DNA from: Varroa destructor | Lineage: Eukaryota > Arthropoda > Arachnida > Mesostigmata > Varroidae | DNA: 64,000 bases | Reading direction: 5' to 3' | Assembly (NCBI RefSeq): GCF_002443255.2 | Contig: NW_019211456.1 | Location: 12,670,229 to 12,734,228 of the forward strand | In this document: piece after piece, positions 39,712 to 53,100 of the stretch | How the letters are laid out: each line of letters opens with the position of its first letter | Numbering within the stretch: the first letter of the stretch is position 1 | Program-made: the position numbers and the translations under genes | The notes under the pieces: model-generated | The model's input: only the letters and a program-made list of their open reading frames with translations | The model's database searches: none | Told to the model about the DNA's origin: nothing

Positions 39712-42700
39712 GTAAGCAAAATTCATATGGGCATATCATGCTCAATCTAGTAGGAATATCTGGAATACTTGTCCAAATCTGAATATCTGGTCTGCAACGA
39801 ACTAGGATGATCAACCAGCAATAAGAGTATGTACAATTGTTCTCTTGATCTTACTTTTTGAGCAAAGGGTTACTCTACTGTTTTTATTAAAATGAAGGCT
39901 CTATCTACTATTTTAAAAGATTATGAAGCAAATATCTTAACTCCAACATGAAATAATTTTGGTTTACGATCCACACGGCTACTGACGACTCAGCGGAGCA
40001 TTTCCAAAAAGCCTAACGATGCTTCGATTTATTGAACTAGACGAATTTTTTTATTTGTACTTCGATTACCAAAATTAGTACGACATCCGTCTAGCATACT
40101 TTTGCGGAAATCTACGAAAAGACATTAATCCAAATGCTCTTCTAAAACAATGCTAAAAAAAGGATCAGATATTTATCTGACTGAATTATTTATAAAGGTT
40201 AAACAATTTCTAATACTAGCATGGCACTCAGTAAATATAACAGATTAGAAGCCGCCACAGAAGCACCTAACTGGATCTAGGTGACCTCCTTAAGGCAATA
40301 CACTCGAACGTATCGCAAAAACTAGCTCTATTCTTATAAGCATATCTGCATTATATATATGTAAGTATATCTATAAGTATTGATAAGGTTAAACGTTGAA
40401 ACTCATTTCCTTGTGTAGAAATGCAACCTGCTAAAAGGCAACTGCAAGAGAGGTCACAAGGAACGTCAAGATCTTGGAACAATCCTCTGGCTTGTCCTAG
40501 TTTTTGTCCTAGTGATTTTCTAAATGTATTAATAATCTGAGAGCGCTGTCCGAGCTGGACGCTATTATCCCATTTTTGGCAAATATGAGTAATGGTTCTC
40601 ACGATCATCTGTGGGGTCATGCGGGCTCTGGGGGAAACCCCTATTCTTGTAAGAAGCTTGTTCACTGTATGCATTATGTTTACCCTAAAACGTTAGGTAA
40701 GCTCAAAAAATAGCATTCATCTGTTTGCCTCAAGTATCTGCTAACGGATGACTTCTCTTTAATAAATCGCGTTCGAGCTGTACCCTTTGATGGGAGTCCA
40801 GTATCGATATCGTGATACAGTGACCTTCCCGCTTCTGACCGCGTCTTGATGGCACTGACGTTAGTGTCGCGTCGTGGTCGAAACAACGTCATTCAATTAA
40901 CGCTTGCTTTGTTGATAAAGACCAATAAAACTTGCCAGATTTCCTGTTTTGACGTGAATTTCACAGAGCTTATCAAGGTATTTTAAATCAAAACAATCTA
41001 CTGTTTAGTAACCTATCAGACTAAGACGTAGTTGTTTGGGTCAATATCATTAAATAAAACGTTAAGGTATTGCAATTGGTAGTCGAAAAATACTTCCGGC
41101 TATTAGCGTAAAACTGTCACTCAAAGCTTATAATGAACCGTATGGCTGAAAACCACAAAGTAAATGAAATATGGCGCATAATTCTTTTATTGGTGGCGGC
41201 TAAATGTAGACCGATTTTCCAGATATGCATTCTAGTACGGAAGGTTTTCTTTAGTAAACTATGAAGCTTATATGAAAAAAAAAATGCGCCAAACTTTTAA
41301 ATTTGGAATGTTGTTGTTGTTGAAGGGTCGATCGCTACTTTCTATCAGCACAAAACACCGCGCACTTCGCGCGTTCCGCTAATTGTTTCTACTCTCCTGC
41401 CCTTCAAGACAGCTTATGAAACCATACTATTTTGCCATTTTTCCCATTATGTGGGTCGTAAACGACCTCCAAAAGGGAGCTAGGACATGCGATCAAATAC
41501 GCAACTAACAATCGGTAGAACGAACAGAATATAGGACTGCCAGATGCTCTATCCATGTGCAAGCAACAGATGATGGAACAGTGAAGGCAGCCGCCAGACA
41601 ACTTTATTTGAAAATGACAATTATTAGGTATGATATGTGTACGACATGACATGGTAATAAATAAACTTGATGTTATATTTAAGAGTGAACTCGTTGTTTT
41701 TCTTCAGGATTAAGGAAATTGAATTTCTTTAACTTTATCATACGACTATGGACTTTTCTGTGCGTTCTCTATGCAATTTTATCTGCGCTTTTTTTCTGCA
41801 ACCACGTATATTTAAGAGAATGGCTGTACTATACAACAACTAAATGACAAATCATATCTTCAAAACCCTATTCTACGAGAAAACTTCATTTGAATCAAAA
41901 ATAATACTTATTCTTTTTTAAATTTTTAAAATGCTAACATTTAAATTTATATTTGGACATTTTCACGGAGGTTTTTACGTAAGATCGGACATTACCAGGT
42001 CAAATGTAAGCGGAGTTCAACCTTAACGGCTGGACCTCGTCTCGTCGAGGCCGTTACTCACTAATTTTTTCTCTCATACTTCACTCCAATATTCGACCCG
42101 GGCTTTCGTTGAATATGATTACGGATTAGTGGGGGGAAAGCAAACTTTGCCTACTCTCCCACAGTTTTAATCTACTTAGAGCACCACGAAAACTTGCCCC
42201 CTAAATAGAGAAAACTACGAGAAGGCACTGCAGGCTGCGAAGGCCATGTTCCTTGAAAAAAATTATTATCAAATTAAAGAAACTTAAGTTGCTTTTCTAT
42301 ACTAGCTACAACAAACGTCGAAGGTACTGCGGTCTAAACGTATCAAGTTCAGTGCTTTTGAAGCTATTGAAATTCGCGTGTGTAGGGCAAATTTGGCATA
42401 GCTTATCCTAGCATAATAATATTATGTAATTTCTCTGTCAGTACAAATACCAGCAACTTTTTGAATTTTCAGTGCCATTTTGGTTCTTTTGCTTCTCCAA
42501 CGTTCCTATGTGTTGTACAAGGAGCTTTGGTGTACCGGACACTGCCCATTTCCACGCATTAGTTACAGTCTGTGCTAAGCAGTTTGAGATAAACTTCTTC
42601 CCCTCGATGAGGTAAAATACAGCGTGTAAGATGTTTGGTCCTCTTTATTGTAATTGCTGTTGTGTACCTCAGCTTATTAGGTAAGATTAAATATATATTT

Positions 42701-43332
42701 GCACCTCATCACACCTACGGAGAAGTCACGCAGAGCGACGCGGCCCGGAACGTGCTTTACCTTGCGCACGGTCGATATCTCCGTTTTTCATACGTACGGA
42801 TTAAAGAAAGGTTCGCAATCAAATCAGACTGATAAGATACAATAAGTGCTATATATAGACTGAACGAGTGACAGAACATGCACTTTATCGATGCTATACG
42901 CTTTAAATAGATCAACCAAATATATCAGCTGAAACGACTAATTTGGAACCATGCATATGATAGCCTTTAGCGTCGAAAGGAAGTTCTGTTGCATCAGCTT
43001 CACGATCATTCCAATAGGTTGGACGTTATTTTCTTCAAACAATCATGTATTGTGACACCGCTAGCCAATTTTATCATAAGCCGCCAATTTTCCGCGAGGT
43101 GAAATAGGCCCAATAGCTAAGCGGAAGTTACTTTATCTCTCTGCAAAAGGAGCTGATGTTGTATATTCATGATTGAAAATCTCATGGTATAGTTAACTGG
43201 TCTATTAAGTGTCTACAAGCTTACTTCTTGGAAAGATCTTAATAGTAAACTCGGTCCTTTCTGATAGAGTCGGCTCTTTGCTGAGATCAGTTTCACTTTA
43301 GGCGTTGACCTGCACGCCATTCTTTTTTAGGT
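39712..43332. other. Intron or intergenic DNA downstream of the possible first exon
   Basis: If the exon at 39619 is real, this is intron sequence. An acceptor-like TTTTTCTTCAG at 41697-41707, followed by 45 open codons, was seen but does not match the phase of that exon. Confidence 0.4.
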
Positions 43333-43766
43333 GCTACCCTCGAAAGTCGACTAAAAGCTACATCTCACAATCGGTGTAACACTACTTGCAAGAGTCAATT
43401 GCAAGCTGCTCCCAAGAGTCGATAAAAAGCTACCCTTCAAAGCTGATTCAGAATTATCATCAAAAGCTCATAGAGAACTTTTCTCAGAAGCTGATTAAGT
43501 GATTGCCTGGGTACCGGTTTCTGTTTCAGCTTGAACGCTGGTCTAAATGATGCCCTGACCATCGGGCGCCGTACTGCTTCGAGGGCTGTACTGGCCTAGA
43601 AACGAACTTGGATAACTTTCCTCTGGCCTCGATTGACTATTCTCTTACAGAGTCACTTCCCTCAAGATTTGGTTTACTGCCTCCTTTGAGACCCAATTAA
43701 CTGCTACTCTCGAGATTGGTTTAAATGTTGTTTTCCAATATCAGTCGAGTGCTGTTTTCGAGAAAC
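43333..43766 (+). repeat. Degenerate 24-bp minisatellite
   Basis: Successive 24-bp blocks from 43333 keep a common pattern of GCTACCCTC, then AAAGTCGA, then TTAAAA. The clearest blocks start at 43333, 43405, 43429 and 43477. After one or more small indels, the later copies start at 43652, 43676, 43700 and 43724 with pattern ACTGCTYCYCTCGAGATTGG. About 18 units fit, each strongly diverged. The array may extend upstream to about 43250. A 24-bp period is in frame (8 codons), but several units contain stops in every frame checked, so it is not an intact coding repeat now. Confidence 0.6.
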
Positions 43767-43770
43767 AAAA

Positions 43771-46700
43771 ATAAACGCTATTCGCTTCATTAGATAGTAC
43801 CCTTGTCCAGTGCATACGACACGAGGCCCATTGTGAACAACTTGAAAAATATTTCACTTGGTGAGATATAAACGGTTTGAGGTTCCTAACGTGCCAAAAT
43901 AAACTTCATTTTTCTATCTCCTTTCTGCTACAACTCGATAAATTGCGCGATAGAAGAGCAGCGGTAGAGTTTTTACAGCTAGATCTGGAAAATAAATCCG
44001 ACTAGGATCGTGTCCAGAAGGATACAGGAAACTTGAACAATTACAACAATCGAACACCTTTCGCATACGTTTACGCACTTAATCATCATTAAGAAAACAG
44101 GTCGCTTAAATGTCTGACCATTCATCTAATTCTGTCGTTATTTTTACAGACTTTCACTATATTGTTATTATAACGTAACCACTATTATGAATGTTAGCCC
44201 CGTTCGCAGCGAGAATTGAAGAAGCTCCGCTTTAGACCTAGGTCATTAAAGTCTTGGCGCCCCAAAGGGATGATCATCTTCAGGAAATATTTCCTCTGAG
44301 CTTGTTTGGGGTGCTTCCAGAAGAGGATATTTCCTGCCCCCGCCGAGAATTACTCGGACTTCGCCATGAGCTTCTTCAAAGAACAGCTCTAATACAATGC
44401 CTTAAGCTTCGCAGCTTGCGAAAACTACCAGCTTGAATCTGCTCACTAAGCATATCCTGCTGCAGGTGAAGTTCTGACCACGTATCGGTTGTTGGGAAGG
44501 GGTATAGATTTAGGAGGAAAGAGACGGAGGCGTTCTAGTTTAGCTGTAATCGCTCTACTGTGAGAAATGGAAAATCGTCAGTACGTAGTATTTGTCTTGT
44601 TTTCCATCTGCAATTACTCCATATTCTTAGTCGCAATCAACGGCGTCAAAGTCAGTTATATCTTCATTATTGTTATCAATATATTTTCTTTCTATATTAA
44701 CACGCCCGGTACACATTCCAGTTCACTGTGTCATTTCAATAGTATCCTTGAGGTGACTAGCTTTGTAAAAAGACGTACAACGGTTTCTTTTTTGCACTTC
44801 AGTGAACACGTATACTATTGTTTGTCCATGAGTCTTTACAGGACTGACTCTAAAACTGCCTCCCGTCCCTAAATATATTTATTGTGAAACGTATCATCTA
44901 CACCTAAATGTATGAGGTATGACAGGATCGAAAGCTGGGCATGCGATCATTCAAATAACCTAAATATATTAGGGTAGGGTAGTCACGCTGATCGCTTGAT
45001 TTCAGGGCGCTTTCATGAACGCTTCGATTTGGGTTACCACGTAATCTGTATTCTTTCAATTGCAAGAAGTGTTTGTTGTCCAAACCATCATCTCCTCCTC
45101 CAACGGTCTTACGCGTAGGCATTCACTATGCAGAGCTAGGGTATTCAAAAAGAAACGTCAAGCCACATCAGTGATTTAACCATAACGTGCGAGATGCCAT
45201 TGTTTGTCTACCTTATTTGCGGTTGAATCCTACCTAGAATCATAGATAGAAGATACATAGAATCTAAAACGGGCTCACTGTGTTCCTCACAAGTCCCGCA
45301 GTCCCAAAAGGATATATTTACATACATTCGGTGCTTAATTAGGAAAGGCTACAGAGTCGTCGACTAACATAAAATTTAACCGCCGTCTGTGAATAACCTA
45401 TCGAATGCTGTCAAATATCAGTGGCAACGTTAAGGCAAACGTAGCCTCACAGGTGCATCCTAGTGGGAAGGATTCACTGCTTCCTTCTGCGTATACCAGT
45501 CAAACAAATGGCCATTTACATCATGCTCTCATAAAGTCATTGTGACTACTAGAGAGTGCATCGTTCACAGTATAAGAATACCATACACCCGTTGTAGCTG
45601 GTATTATAAATTGACAACTGCGATGCTGGCGAGGCTGCGTAAAGCGTCTTTGAAGCGTATACAGTTTGATGGTGAGATTATTTACTACAGATAATAAAAA
45701 GTAACATCTTTCTTTTTCAATACCGCATATGGCCAGCTGTTGATGTCCACCAGGTGATTTCTACAGCAGACATCGGCAAAAACCACTTTCCTTTAAATGA
45801 AAAAGCTATTAAAGTAAACGTATTCAAATGTACGCCGCTGTAACCGTCACGAATCGAGGCAGTTATCTATACTCTGTAACGTTTTTTGATCGTGAATTAT
45901 AGTTAAACACAATGTTATGGTTTCAACTATCACATTGGCAATATTATCGTTGCAATGCGAGCATCTGTTCTAGCATTCATGATCTCAATCAATGGTCAAT
46001 GATCTCTTATATGCGTGAGCTAGTTTTTGTTATTAATCGTCAATGACGGATAATCCACCTAAGATCTGCTTTGGGTCGTTCTGGCAACCCGGTCAGTTCC
46101 TGCGGAACAGGCCAGTTGTATATAGCTCATAATCTAGTTTCTTTTCAGTGGTCCCTTCTTCTCGCCAGCGACCGCTGCATAGGATTAGCTTGTTCCTGAT
46201 AGGTACGCTATTTTCGCGAACTTGTTTTCCTAAAATCTTGTACACTAACCTCTCTTGCTCAATGGGGCACACGAGTGAAATTAGTCCTACAGTGTTTCCG
46301 GATGATTTTCTGGTAGGTATATTTTGTTTCGCATGATTATAATAGAAAATGAGACATTTTTCGGATCATCCAAATGTACTTTATCGCCAGCGGAATGGTA
46401 TTCAGTTATCTGTTCAGTTATTTCTCAATAGAGCCCCTACCTAGCCCTCTCTGTGAGGTTGGCTTTAGCCCAGGATGGCCTCGATAAGACGGCAATTTGT
46501 ATTCGGCAAAGAAGGAGAAATGCCAGATTTCACCAAGATAGTTTGAACGACAACTGTTAAATACTTCCTTTGGTACACACAGTTTTTTTTATTTTATATA
46601 CAGAATGTACCCATTTTTTTTAGCTTAGGCATTCTTTGTAAACGCTAGCGACTTCCAAACCTTAAGCAATCTTCTCAGATAAAAATGTTTGCACCATTTT

Positions 46701-49358
46701 TTTTTCAAGTGAATATTTCTGAGTGACCACAATTTTGGTACTCGCTATGCGACAACAGCTTTGCAAGGTTTCAGCTCTTAGAGAAAAAAAATACCTCGCC
46801 GTAGAAATCTTGCTATAGTTTTACTCGGAATTTACCCTTATGATAAGTTATCATGAAGCTCTTACGATGAAATGCGTATAAAAATGTTTTTGATTGACGA
46901 TAGAAATGCGTAGAAAAGTTATTTCTTAAGTTAAGTTTACATATACGCTACCTTTTTAACGTCTTAAGGTACACGCTAAATAATTATACTTATTATGATT
47001 TTTCTCCCTAATACATTTCCGAAAACATCGAACATTTGTAAAATCTGCTTTGAAACGTATCTTAAAATTTTAGCCTGACTCAAAAAACCAACTGATGTGT
47101 GAGTATCGTCACAATATGATTATTAGATGTCTGAATGATGACCAAAACTTCTTACGTTACTTCTTTGACAAAGCTTAGAAAGCAAAACGAGTTACGCATT
47201 CTGATATACATTGGTACTGGCATTTCTTGGGCACTTGAAAAGCTATCGAATAATCTAAGTAGTCCCACCTTCTTTGAGACTGTGACCACACTGGTCAAGA
47301 ACGTTCCTCAACTTAATCGGAAAGAATAAACTTTAGAGAGCAAACTTTGTGCCTAAAATCCGGCAGCGTGCTCACTACTAGCACGGTTTACTGAAGCTCA
47401 ACGGTGGGCGGATCCGCCGAGCCAATCACCCGTTAATTCCAGTTATGTACCGTAAGAATGGCAAAGATACATTTGGATACACGTTACACTTACGTTAGGG
47501 CAAAACGTAAGTTCTTGTCACGGTGGTAAGTCTCCCTGAAAACGGCCAGTTATAGCCGTTCACTTTGACTTCCTTTTGAATAGCCAGCTTGCTTAGTTTC
47601 GCTATAGATCTATTCTTGGATCATTGTTACTTTAATCATATAACACAGGTTTAGTTTTGAATATCTTTTACTATTAGCACATATATACGCATGGCAGCTT
47701 GATTAGAAAGATATCGATTATTTACTACTAAATTGTTGCAAAAATCTGCTAGCTCATGTTATGTTAGATATTATTAGGCTAGATATAAATTGTCTTTTAT
47801 GTTGTACTGTTAAATTCGCTAATTAGCGCCTTACAAGTGTTATGGCTCCTTTTTGGCCCGAGATGTTAGAAAGTTATATATAAAATTCCCTTTCCTAGCA
47901 CCATTTAAGAACCCTGAATCATCCAGTATTTGTATGCCGCGTCAATGTCCACAAGCGAGAGTCGACAGGGTAGAGCACTGACAATATATAAACTTACGAC
48001 AGGCCAATATAAGGTAGAAATCGACCTCAATGACTCAAAGCGATGACTATAAAGTATCAAAGTGTACTTAGGCAAACGCCCAAGTTGCTATTAGGGTAAC
48101 TTCACTCTTGAGTTTCTTGTAACTGAACATACAACTATAACATACATGATCTAAGCTAAACAATAGCATATAAGCACAAAGACTAGATATTTAGAAGTTC
48201 CGTTGACTGTGAAAGCGGTCGTTTGAAATCAGTTTTGGGTGAAATAACGTTAAGTATATTCAGCTTATGCTCACTTATAAGAGGCCCGGCTTCAGCGGCT
48301 GATACTACTTGCGGACACGCTCCTTATAAGACTGCGCTAATATGACGCAAAAATGTTACGTATTGGTGTGTGAGATAGGCAGCCCTTCGCGCAATTGCTT
48401 TTCGTTTCTTATAGCTGCGTATTTGTATAGTGACGTTTAATATGACACGCGAAAAAGGGTAAAAGAAGCAAAAAAAAACATTATAAAGGGCGTGCAACAT
48501 TGGTTAAGACATTAAAATGTCCTGCAATTAGATTCGTTTTTAAAATACACACCACTACCTGAATATGTACCTGCTCATCGCAGGAAATAGGTTTGCCACC
48601 CGTCAAACCTGGGCAATTCCTTCGGGTAACTTTCCGGCCGTTCCTTTTAGCAGATACTTTATAGTGTGTACCATCCTATACCTTGTTAATGTAATCCTTA
48701 TGAGCCTCCAAGACTTCGCTGCACTGGTTCAGACGAGGTTGCGCAGGCAATAGTTACCTCCGATACTCTTAGTAGAATAAAATATGATCAACTTCGACTG
48801 CCGTCTGTCATAAATTTTATTATAGATATTTCAATCCAAACGAAATAACTCAAATGTCCTGCAACGCCAGCTTTGTGGGATAACTACTATATTACGCAAC
48901 TCGTACACATTGTAGTAAAACGCGTAACAGCGACGAAGCTACAGGATCTGAGTCTGGACTCGTTGATTAGCTAATTATCGAATTGTGTTTATTCTGTGTT
49001 GGACTACTAAGTAGCCGTTATGGAATACGACCCCTAAGTCAACGATATAACTTTGGCAATATCACATAAATCATTAACGCTAAGTCGTTCCAATAGAGAA
49101 CTTAGTTCAAATTAGGCTAAGCCGTTTATTTAGGTTTTGCAGTAAGGGGGCACACTATTATGTATTCGCATGTCCCCATTAAGGTTAAGCGAACGGCCGA
49201 AATGTCTCGATGCGCATGGTGCGCTTGCTGTTCATTTTCACGTGGACGAATATTAGGATCATCGCGCCCATAAAGTTTTACCTCTAGGTTAGAAGTTTGT
49301 CTAAAGATTTTGTATTGAAATAACTACATTATCTTCACGTATTCGAGGATTGTTGCTT
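43771..49358. other. Intergenic; no firm gene
   Basis: Apart from the weak exon candidate at 46.1 kb and a palindromic GGAAATATTTCC near 44.29 kb, only short unrecognised frames are present. Confidence 0.5.
46149..46312 (+). CDS. Possible internal exon, unidentified
   Basis: A pyrimidine-rich acceptor (TTTCTTTTCAG) at 46138-46148 is followed by 164 bp with one open frame, ending TTTCTG|GTAGGT at 46313. The translation contains FPKILYTNLSCSMGHTSE and matches no known family. Entry phase would be 1 and exit phase 0. Signals of this quality arise by chance in 64 kb, so this is a candidate only. Confidence 0.15.
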
Positions 49359-49364
49359 TTTAAT
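49359..49364 (-). terminator. Variant polyadenylation signal ATTAAA after the acidic-protein ORF
   Basis: The minus strand reads ATTAAA about 68 bp beyond the stop codon of the acidic-protein ORF. It is the commonest variant of AATAAA and sits at a normal distance, but a six-base match in AT-rich DNA is weak evidence. Confidence 0.35.
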
Positions 49365-49431
49365 AGTAACTGAAGCGCTAGAAGAATGCTAGAAAGATTT
49401 TTCACTCAGAGTAGACGAAGAACGACTTTCA

Positions 49432-49899
49432 TTAGTCGTCAGATTCGTCGTCGAGTTCAGGTTCGTCCTCATATGTTGGAACTTCTTCATCAGTATCATC
49501 GTCATCATCCTCCCACGGTTCCTCATACATAAAATCGTCATATTCTTCAGGGGTTTCGTCAGCCTCCTCCTCAGCTTCGTCTAATTCTGCCATCTCTTCG
49601 TCTTTAGTAACGTCGTCCTCTGGCGTTTCATCGTGGTCGCGTGCTCTCCTAGGAAGGTAGTCTTTTTCGAAGGATTTATCGTCGGCCTGGATTTGCTCAT
49701 CCTCGAATCTATCTTCCCCCGGCTCATTGTTAACTTCGGACAGATTTTTTTGGAATTCTGATGCAGGAGCCTCATGCTTCAGGAAGCCATTATCATCGAA
49801 AATATCGTCGGGATCAATCGATACATATGCATCGATAACTTCATCTTTCGTGAGTGACTTTAAAGAATGGTCCCTTTCGGGTACTTCATAGTACTGCAT
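49432..49899 (-). CDS. Highly acidic protein, 155 aa, function unknown
   Basis: This is an uninterrupted frame from the first ATG after an upstream in-frame TAA. It is the longest ORF outside the transporter exon that is not built on simple repeat. The N-terminal 60 residues are mixed (for example DEVIDAYVSIDPDDIFDDNG at 19-38). From about residue 61 the protein is dominated by Asp and Glu, including D131-D135 and an acidic C-terminus, with one basic patch (RRAR, 84-87). There is no signal peptide or membrane helix. Proteins of this shape include histone or calcium-binding acidic chaperone-like factors and disordered tails of larger proteins, but no family is recognised. AG dinucleotides just before and inside the ATG region (GCACAG, ATGCAG) mean it could instead be the last exon of a longer gene. 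An ATTAAA-type poly(A) signal lies at 49364-49359. Confidence 0.7.
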   Translation of the reverse strand: MQYYEVPERDHSLKSLTKDEVIDAYVSIDPDDIFDDNGFLKHEAPASEFQKNLSEVNNEPGEDRFEDEQIQADDKSFEKDYLPRRARDHDETPEDDVTKDEEMAELDEAEEEADETPEEYDDFMYEEPWEDDDDDTDEEVPTYEDEPELDDESDD

Positions 49900-50775
49900 A
49901 ACTGTGCAATAAATTCTAGTTCTAAGACATTACCTATGACTGCGCCTCTCGATTTAGTCACACAGAGTTTTGTTTCAAATCTCAAACTTGAAAATGCTCG
50001 AATCGACCTGTGAATCGGTATACACAGAGCTCAACACTCACTCGTTTGATCATATGAGACTCTCTATAAACTGAACTTCGTATCACGTTTTTCCAAGCAT
50101 ATGACTAGATAACTACAAGCCCAATTTGTCAATTGATGTAGTTAACCATCAAGTGAGAAATAACAATCCGATATTTTTCAAATCTAGGCTTACAAATACA
50201 ATCCGTGACCTATTTACCGTCACTATTTCCTCACTATCCTACAAACCAAGAAACAACGTACTTTGTCAGCTTCTATGCTGCATTTTCATTACTCGGTACT
50301 GTTAGATAGAATAAACATACAGATGCTAAATCCTACGCACGAATACCTCGGTTGGGTGTGTATGGTAAAGATAAACTGACGCTATACACTTAAGTGCTGC
50401 GCGCGGCAGTAGATTTTAACACAATTAAAAACTATGCTATTTTTTTTTGAGTTCATAGGATTACAAAGAGAATGTAAGCGTTGCGTTAATCATCGTCGAT
50501 GGTAACGCTAGATTTTTTACAAAGTACTATGATTAAAGATATCCTACGTTACACATTAGATCAATAGGAACCAATATGAATTACTAAAAACTGATATTGG
50601 TAATTTAAAACAATCATCAAACTAGGCTGCAAAGGCACCACTTTGCACTGTAGTATGTAAATCGATGCCATAATTGTAGTCGCGTACTAAGTTTGATAAG
50701 TTGAAACGATCCTCATAGTGTATGTGCGTCTACTTATACACTAAATCCCACTTTTATATCCTAACTACTCCCTCT

Positions 50776-50777
<2 letters not shown>

Positions 50778-50806
<29 letters not shown>
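50778..50806. repeat. (AT)n microsatellite
   Basis: Uninterrupted alternating AT of 29 nt between the acidic-protein ORF and the tRNA-like piece. Confidence 0.95.
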
Positions 50807-50809
<3 letters not shown>

Positions 50810-52489
50810 GAACTGTTACATCGCCTGAAAACATCAACTTTGAACAGGTAAGTCTGGAACTAAAAAGATTATAAAAACCCAGTTTGAACCTATTCACGAC
50901 AGGTATATATGCAGTTCGAGTTGGAAAAAGTTGTGTTCTGCGCCCTCTAGCCTTGTATGTACGGCAATTATGTATCAGTCATCCGTAAGCACATACGTTG
51001 GTTCTCTGTGCCTCGTATGCAAGTGATAACAAACGCCATTGATGATAACTTCTCAGGGAGATATAAGATCTTCGTCCGTACCTCTGCCCTCACAAGAAAT
51101 AGCGCCCTAGTCCTTATACGGAACTTCACTATCTTCGTTTTTTTCATTCAGACCTCGATATTTTCGCTAAGCTGTTATCACTGGCTCTGTATGTCGGCGC
51201 CGTTATTCTTTCCGCTGATGAAAAGACTGCGAGTTAACAAAAATGTCCATAGACGGCCATGATAATGATGAAGGGTAGCCGACAACGGTTCCATTGAGGG
51301 AAGTAAAAGAGATTTATGAATTCAACACAATCTGGTGTGGCTTGACAACAAATAGTGTTAAGCGTCAAAACAAGGAAAAGAACCGTTTTACAGGATTTAT
51401 ATACATATATATGCACAGAGAAGATAGGGGTAAGATCAACAACGCTCCGTCACGTATAACAACTCAGCAATCTATGACAGTAAAAACAATAATAATAATT
51501 CGCCTTTTCAATTGCATGACAACTAGATTTAGCGGGCTTCGCCCAGCGTTTTACCTTCTGCTTCTGAAGATATTTTCCCAATAGGGTTCCATAGACTCTT
51601 TTTAAAGGAGCCCATTATTTTTCAATGGTACAAGAGATAGGAGATGCCTTTCGTATACTGTACCCAATTATCTCTCACATAGTGCTCATTGCGATCCTCT
51701 GTTCAAAGACCAGGCACCTTAGTCAATGCAAAGTTATCGTGTGCAGCTTTCGATAGTGTACGCGACGTCTGTAAGGTAATTCCCTCTCTAGGAAGAATAT
51801 TGTACACGTACTTATGCCTGTATAACACATTCACTTTTTTCAACCTCCCTGAGTGCATATATCTATAGCCTGCCCTTGCTATTTCTATTATCGATAATGT
51901 GGGCAGCTCGCACTTTTGATTGACTAATTAACGGAATCAACAATTAGTGTATGCAACTGCGATTGTATTCGGTCCACATCCTATTCGTTCACTATTTAGA
52001 GGAACCATCCTTAACTTTTCCTCACCTACGGACGGGGTCTAGGAGCTTGCTTGTAAGCTAATTAGGTCGACTCATGGACAACGTTACCCAGCCTATTATT
52101 AGCTGAGTCGTCCCGTCCGAAAACAAAGTACGTTATCAAGCAATATTCATGCTCTGTTTAAGTTTTCGCTACACTTTAAGCCACTGGCGGACAATGATAA
52201 CTGTAGAAGAAAATAACAGTTTTCCAGGTTTATTTCGTTTGGCACCCACATAGTTGTAATTTTCTCAGCTGCACAAAAGGTCTTGCTATTGTTGTTTCAA
52301 GGACCTTCTAGGGTAAGAAGTTGAATGTGAGGTCTGGGGAGGAACTGAACGGGGGGTAGCACTGTGACTGTTGTCTCTGCCTTTCCTATTGAAGAATTCA
52401 TTATTATAAGGGGAGCAACGTATGTTTGCACGCGACGGTTCAAAGCTGGGTCGTTACTATGTGCCTCCGATAAAACAGGTTGATCTAGT

Positions 52490-52548
52490 TGTCCCCTGAT
52501 AGTTCAGTGGGTAACGTGCTGATTTTAGGTTTGAACCCGGGTATAGGC
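52490..52548 (+). repeat. tRNA-derived sequence (SINE head or tRNA pseudogene)
   Basis: A perfect Pol III A box, TAGTTCAGTGG, lies at 52500-52510. A B-box-like GGTTTGAACCC lies at 52528-52538. The A-to-B distance is about 17 nt shorter than in a tRNA, and the anticodon and T stems do not pair, so it is not a functional tRNA. It shares the start GATAGTKCAGTGGKTA with the piece at 18229, which suggests one SINE family. Confidence 0.4.
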
Positions 52549-53100
52549 GAACTTCGATGCTTAACAGCAACGCCGGACGGAAAATTCGAGACATAGCTGA
52601 TGTAGTTACCACCCAATCGCCGAAGTGCAACCGTTTGCTGCTATGCGAACCATTCACGGTCGTAAAAGATGTGCCTTTCACAATACGTAGTAATATCTTT
52701 ATTTATGATGTAACCCCTTTGTAAATACGTAACGTAGATAAATTATAAATCAGTAACGTAGATAGCTCAGCTGTATTGTGAAAGCGATTTCTGCCATCAA
52801 AAATCAGAAGAAATTAATCAGAACTGTTTGCATAGGGTAGAAAACCGACAGACAAGTGAACTTGTTCTAAAGTGTGACGGGCTTAATTGTATATAAGTCT
52901 TTCAGTTAAATAAGGCATATACGCTTTAGACCACTGATCCGTTATCATGAAAAATTAAGCCAGGTCTTGGTCGCGCGACATATTGTCTTGAACTGGCGAT
53001 ATACACTGGTGTACTTTTCATAACTTGTAGTGCCTTCAAATATTTTTTTCAATGGCACGTTACTGACGAAGCACTCGCTGTTAACTTATATTTACATAGT

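Noticed and set aside
39468..39719. Overlapping 68-77 codon ORFs on both strands
   Set aside because: They are shadows of the GC-rich leader and of the exon at 39619-39711, whose frame fits an ATG and a consensus donor better.
41708..41847. Acceptor-like TTTTTCTTCAG followed by 45 hydrophobic codons
   Set aside because: The T-rich strand gives hydrophobic translations by chance. The entry phase does not match the exon at 39619, and no partner exon was found.
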